From NCBI RefSeq assembly GCF_009690625.1, contig NZ_CP033878.1, forward strand, positions 186,001 through 250,000: a stretch of DNA of 64,000 nucleotides, written 5' to 3'. Shown piece after piece: positions 60,524-64,000 of this stretch. Under the pieces are notes generated by a model, which worked only from the letters and a program-made list of their open reading frames with translations, searched no databases and had not been told where the DNA came from. Made by a program: the position numbers and the translations under genes. The stretch comes from Halorhabdus sp. CBA1104. Its GTDB lineage: Archaea; Halobacteriota; Halobacteria; Halobacteriales; Haloarculaceae. The first letter of the stretch is position 1. Each line of letters starts with the position of its first letter.

Positions 60524-62029
60524 ATGACAGCACCAACGAACGCCGACGTGACGATTGTCGGTGGGGGCTTTGGCGGCCTTTCGGCCGCGTGCCACCTTGC
60601 CGACGCCGGTGTGGACGTCACCGTCCTCGAAAAGAACGACGCCGTGGGCGGGCGGGCCAGCCGCCTCGAACGCGACGGGTTCGTCTTCGACATGGGCCCG
60701 TCGTGGTACCTGATGCCGGAAGTGTTCGAACGTTTCTTCGAGCACTTCGACCACGAACCCACCGACTACTACGAACTCGAACGGCTGGACCCCCACTACA
60801 AGATTTTCTTCAAGGACGGGGACGAGGTCGACATCAGCGCCGATCGCAACGAGAACCGCGAACTCTTCGAGTCCTACGAGGCGGGCGCTGGCGAGGCCTT
60901 CGACGACTATCTCGCGACGAGCCAGCGCCATTACGAACTGTCGATGGAGAACTTCGTCTACGAGTACCGGCCGACCTGGAAAGACTGGGTCGATCCGGCG
61001 CTCATGAAGACCGGCACGCTCGGGCTGAAGCTACTCGGCTCGATGCAGGGCCACGTCGAGGACTATTTCGAGAATCAGAAACTCCGCCAGATCGTCCAGT
61101 ACACGCTTGTCTTCCTCGGTGGCTCGCCCAAAAACACGCCCGCGATCTACAACATGATGAGCCACGCCGATTTCAATCTCGGCGTCTACTACCCCCAGCC
61201 AGTCGATGGCGGGCCGGGCGGGATCGGGGCTGTCGTCGACGCGATCGTCGATCTCGCCGAGGAGTTGGGTGTGACCATCGAGACCGACACCGAAGTCACG
61301 GAGATCACGCGCCGCAAGGAGGGATTCCTGGTCGAGACGGCCGAGGGAGAACAGCGCCGACCCGACACCGTCGTCGCCAACGCCGACTACGCCCACGCCG
61401 AACAGGATCTCATGCCGGCCCACGAGCGCCAGTACGATGCCGAGTACTGGGACGACCGGACCTACGCGCCCTCGGCGTTCTTGCTGTATCTGGGCGTCGA
61501 AGGCGACGTGCCCGAGTTGGCCCACCATTCCCTGGTCATGCCGACCGACTGGGAAGCGTACTTCGACGACATCTTCGAGGACCCGGCCTGGCCTGATGAT
61601 CCCTCCTACTATCTCTGTGTTCCCTCCAAGACCGACGACGATGTCGCGCCAGAGGGCCACACCAACCTCTTTGCCCTGGTCCCGATCGCCACCCGCCTCG
61701 ACGATCCCCAGGAGACGCGAGACCGGTATCGCGACAAAGTGATCGCCGACATCGCCGAGAACACCGGCGTCGATCTCGAAGACCGGATCGTTCTCGAAGA
61801 ACAGTTCTCTATCTCGGAGTTCGGCGAGCGCTACAACGCCACGAAGGGCACGGCGATGGGGCTCGCTCACACCTTGCGCCAGACGGCCATGTTCCGTCCG
61901 CCGATCGAATCCTCGAACGTCGAGGATCTGTACTTTACCGGTGGCTATACGACGCCAGGGGTCGGCGTCCCGATGTGTCTGATCAGCGGCGAGCACGCGG
62001 CCGAGGCGGTGCTTTCGAACAGTCGATGA
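60524..62029 (+). CDS. crtD: Carotenoid 3,4-desaturase CrtD (phytoene-desaturase family)
   Basis: 501 residues from ATG 60524. FAD-binding VTIVGGGFGGLSAACHLADA (residues about 9-28), LEKNDAVGGRASRLERDGF and a C-terminal FTGGYTTPGVGVPMCLISGE. CrtI-type enzymes desaturate carotenoids. The gene order desaturase, lycopene elongase, hydratase matches crtD-lyeJ-cruF of bacterioruberin synthesis in Haloarcula japonica, so it is more probably the 3,4-desaturase than the phytoene desaturase CrtI. An ATG three codons earlier (GSM) is also possible. It overlaps lyeJ by ATGA. Confidence 0.88.
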   Translation: MTAPTNADVTIVGGGFGGLSAACHLADAGVDVTVLEKNDAVGGRASRLERDGFVFDMGPSWYLMPEVFERFFEHFDHEPTDYYELERLDPHYKIFFKDGDEVDISADRNENRELFESYEAGAGEAFDDYLATSQRHYELSMENFVYEYRPTWKDWVDPALMKTGTLGLKLLGSMQGHVEDYFENQKLRQIVQYTLVFLGGSPKNTPAIYNMMSHADFNLGVYYPQPVDGGPGGIGAVVDAIVDLAEELGVTIETDTEVTEITRRKEGFLVETAEGEQRRPDTVVANADYAHAEQDLMPAHERQYDAEYWDDRTYAPSAFLLYLGVEGDVPELAHHSLVMPTDWEAYFDDIFEDPAWPDDPSYYLCVPSKTDDDVAPEGHTNLFALVPIATRLDDPQETRDRYRDKVIADIAENTGVDLEDRIVLEEQFSISEFGERYNATKGTAMGLAHTLRQTAMFRPPIESSNVEDLYFTGGYTTPGVGVPMCLISGEHAAEAVLSNSR

Positions 62030-62907
62030 TGGCGACGACGTCACGGCGTCCCGGGCGTTCGAGTCTGCTCGACCGGGTGCGGTACCTGCTGGTCCTTTCC
62101 CGACCCCGGTTTTGGCTGTATCTGGCCGGACCGGTCGTCATTGGGGTTGTCTACGCCGCCGAATCGACAGCGGAGCTGATCACCCCACTCTCGGTCGCGC
62201 TGTTCGCCTACTTTCTCGTGCCCGCGAACGTCTTCCTCTACGGTGTCAACGACGTCTTCGACGTCGATATCGACGTCGAGAATCCGAAAAAGGAAGACGG
62301 GCCGGAAGCGCGCTTCTCCGGGGACCGGTGGGTTCTTGGGGTCGTGCTCGTCTCGGGACTGCTCGCGCTTCCCTTTGCCTTCGTCGTCGGGCCTGCAGGC
62401 AAAGTCACCCTGGCGGGATTCCTCGTTCTCGCCGTCGAGTACAGCGCCCCACCGTTCCGGTTCAAGACGACGCCTGGCCTCGATTCACTCTCGAACGGAC
62501 TGTACGTCCTGCCCGGCGTCCTCGCGTTCACGGCCGTTGCGGGCCAGCTCCCGCCCCTCCCGGCGATCGTCGGCGGCTGGCTCTGGACGATGGCGATGCA
62601 CACCTTTTCGGCGATCCCCGACATCGAACCTGATCGCCGGGCTGGCATCGCTACGACGGCGACGGTCCTGGGCCAGCGCCGGACCTACGCCTACTGTGGG
62701 GCCGTCTGGGCGCTTGCAGCCGGTGCCTTCGCCCTGGTTCACCCACTGCTGGGTACTGTCCTCGCCGTCTACCCGCTCTTGGAACTCGTCATTGCCGTCT
62801 CGGACGTGGTGGTCGACCGCGCCTACTGGTGGTTCCCGGCGATCAACACCGTCGTCGGGACCGTCCTGACGATGGGCTATCTCTGGAGGGTGATGTACGG
62901 TGGCTGA
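62026..62907 (+). CDS. lyeJ: Lycopene elongase / UbiA prenyltransferase LyeJ
   Basis: 293 residues, about eight TM helices. The UbiA aspartate motifs are NDVFDVDIDVENPKKEDG (N-D-x3-D-x-D, about residue 77) and IPDIEPDRRAGI (about 199). It adds C5 isopentenyl groups and hydroxyl at the lycopene ends to make the C50 skeleton of bacterioruberin. The start overlaps crtD (ATGATGG; two ATG choices) and the end overlaps cruF by 8 bases. Confidence 0.9.
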   Translation: MMATTSRRPGRSSLLDRVRYLLVLSRPRFWLYLAGPVVIGVVYAAESTAELITPLSVALFAYFLVPANVFLYGVNDVFDVDIDVENPKKEDGPEARFSGDRWVLGVVLVSGLLALPFAFVVGPAGKVTLAGFLVLAVEYSAPPFRFKTTPGLDSLSNGLYVLPGVLAFTAVAGQLPPLPAIVGGWLWTMAMHTFSAIPDIEPDRRAGIATTATVLGQRRTYAYCGAVWALAAGAFALVHPLLGTVLAVYPLLELVIAVSDVVVDRAYWWFPAINTVVGTVLTMGYLWRVMYGG

Positions 62908-63784
62908 CCTCGACCGCCGGCGATTCGAGGCGCGACTCGACAGGTTGGTCGCCGACAATCGCTTCACTATCGCGGTGACGTTCCCCGCGATCGGCGCCGT
63001 CATGCTCCTCGCCAGCGCCGAAGGCTGGTTCCCGGGGAGTCTCGAGTTCAACCCCTATCTGGTTCTCTTTGGGACCGCCGTGATGCGCCTGCCGCTGATC
63101 GCCGGGATCGCCCCCCTGGTCGACCGCCGGGCCGGCCTCGCGATCGCCGCCCTGACACTCTACACCTACGGGATCGAATTCACGGGCGTGCTGACTGGAC
63201 TCCCCTATGGCCACTTCGAGTACGCCATCGACCTCGGACCGATGTTGCTCGACACCGTCCCGGCAGCCCTGCCGATCTTCTTTTTCCCACTGGTGTTGAA
63301 CGCTTACCTGCTCTGTCTGCTCTTGCTCGGTGACCGTGCCTCGCTGACGCGGGTCCGGCTTCCGGCGGTCATCGCGACCGTCCTGGCGATGGACCTCGTG
63401 TTGGATCCAGGAGCGGTCGGACTCGGCTTCTGGGAGTATGCACCCCCGCTGTCGGGCGATGGTCTGTGGGCGGGTGCGACGGCTGCCCAGTTCTACGGTG
63501 TCCCGCTGTCGAACTACCTCGGATGGGTACTGAGTGCCAGCGTCGCCGTGCTCGCGTTCGATCTGGGCTTTCAGCGGGCTGGACTGCTCGATCGACTGGA
63601 ACGGACGGGCTTCATGCTCGACGACCTCGTGAGTTTCGTGATCCTGTGGGGCGCGATCAACGCCTGGTACGGCAACTGGCTTTCGGTCGCTGTGGCCGGA
63701 CTGTTCGGAGTCGGGCTGTTGGCGACCGACCGCTTCGACTTTGCTGTCCGGGAAACCGTTCCGCTGGTTCGCTCCCGGCAGTGA
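62900..63784 (+). CDS. cruF: Bisanhydrobacterioruberin hydratase CruF-type carotenoid protein
   Basis: 294 residues from GTG 62900, overlapping lyeJ by 8 bases. Seven or more TM helices with conserved short motifs of the carotenoid hydratase family: YTYGIEFTGVLTGLPYGHFEY and DLVLDPGAVGLGFWEY, then GVPLSNYLGW and NAWYGNW. It adds water at C2'' of bisanhydrobacterioruberin to finish bacterioruberin. Third gene of the carotenoid operon. Confidence 0.9.
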   Translation: MADLDRRRFEARLDRLVADNRFTIAVTFPAIGAVMLLASAEGWFPGSLEFNPYLVLFGTAVMRLPLIAGIAPLVDRRAGLAIAALTLYTYGIEFTGVLTGLPYGHFEYAIDLGPMLLDTVPAALPIFFFPLVLNAYLLCLLLLGDRASLTRVRLPAVIATVLAMDLVLDPGAVGLGFWEYAPPLSGDGLWAGATAAQFYGVPLSNYLGWVLSASVAVLAFDLGFQRAGLLDRLERTGFMLDDLVSFVILWGAINAWYGNWLSVAVAGLFGVGLLATDRFDFAVRETVPLVRSRQ

Positions 63785-63882
63785 TTTCGGGCGTCTCGAG
63801 GCGGCGCCTCTCACGTCCGAGATACCACCCTCGTTTTGCCACCAGCGCCAGCCATTTTGTGGGTGGCCTGCCACCACCAGCT

Positions 63883-64000
63883 ATGACACGCACGAAACTC
63901 GAGACCGCAAGCGAGCGACTCGATTCGGCCGCCGACAGTGCCGAGACGAACGCAGATCGCCTCGCCGATCTCGCCGCTCAACTCGACCAGTTGGCCGAAG
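63883..64000 (+). CDS. Small coiled-coil protein, N-terminal part only
   Basis: The frame from ATG 63883 runs to the window edge: MTRTKLETASERLDSAADSA and further Leu/Ala heptads. It looks like the small acidic coiled-coil proteins found in many haloarchaea. The end is outside the window, so nothing more can be said. Confidence 0.6.
   Translation, partial: MTRTKLETASERLDSAADSAETNADRLADLAAQLDQLAE

Overview
The window is haloarchaeal chromosome (class Halobacteria). Predicted proteins are strongly acidic, GC is high (roughly 60 percent or more by eye), promoters are TATA-type with very short or absent leaders, genes are chained by ATGA/TAATG overlaps, and there is a bacterioruberin-type carotenoid cluster. 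A complete set of hydrogenase maturation genes is uncommon in haloarchaea; from memory this recalls Halorhabdus-like fermentative haloarchaea, but that genus guess is weak.

Layout. 1-3133: tail of the ribosomal-protein operon (uL18 end, uS5, uL30, uL15) and secY. 3273-4384: a winged-helix/PIN pair resembling a toxin-antitoxin module. 4580-16691: a potassium and stress-response block with two TrkH channels, two TrkA-type regulators, a HTH-RAM-RCK_C fusion regulator, two amino-acid permeases fused to Usp domains (one broken by a 1-nt frameshift), one free Usp protein and one decayed Usp pseudogene. 16757-18811: hemH and hemE, convergent with no gap. 18946-22661: a STAS-like protein, then adk, a DUF106/YidC-like protein, cmk, cbf5/truB and tRNA-Pro(GGG). 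22662-23236 is non-coding, rich in palindromes and tRNA-end-like repeats.

23237-25966: two convergent membrane kinase-like proteins, each lacking different catalytic parts. 26252-36583: hypC-D-E-A-B, a tandem MFS pair, hypF, and a stand-alone nuoCD on the opposite strand. 36665-39055: HTH_10 regulator and ilvD. 39165-45790: a five-gene leftward signalling cluster with a RecA-like degenerate ATPase, a receiver-GAF protein with Glu at the phosphosite, a receiver-PAS-LOV-PAS histidine kinase, a second histidine kinase and a two-domain KaiC-like ATPase (1-nt frameshift). This putative blue-light/KaiC module is the strongest candidate for an undescribed system here.

45947-55931: beta-RFAP synthase, a secreted esterase, uvrB, a CinA/MoCF-type protein, a saccharopine-dehydrogenase-like reductase, a ferritin-like protein, then a same-strand set of a RecA-like pseudo-ATPase, a ribbon-helix-helix/coiled-coil/zinc protein, an acidic DPF-repeat zinc protein and transcription factor S. 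55972-56641: XRE regulator plus membrane partner with a candidate operator. 56760-60277: a repeat-plus-cupredoxin lipoprotein behind two DtxR-like boxes, and a ZIP metal transporter. 60524-63784: crtD-lyeJ-cruF for bacterioruberin. The window ends inside a small coiled-coil gene.

Two otherwise intact genes (near 8765 and 45610) are each broken by one missing base in a homopolymer, so assembly error has to be excluded before either is called a pseudogene. All family calls were made by eye from motifs; no database search was run.
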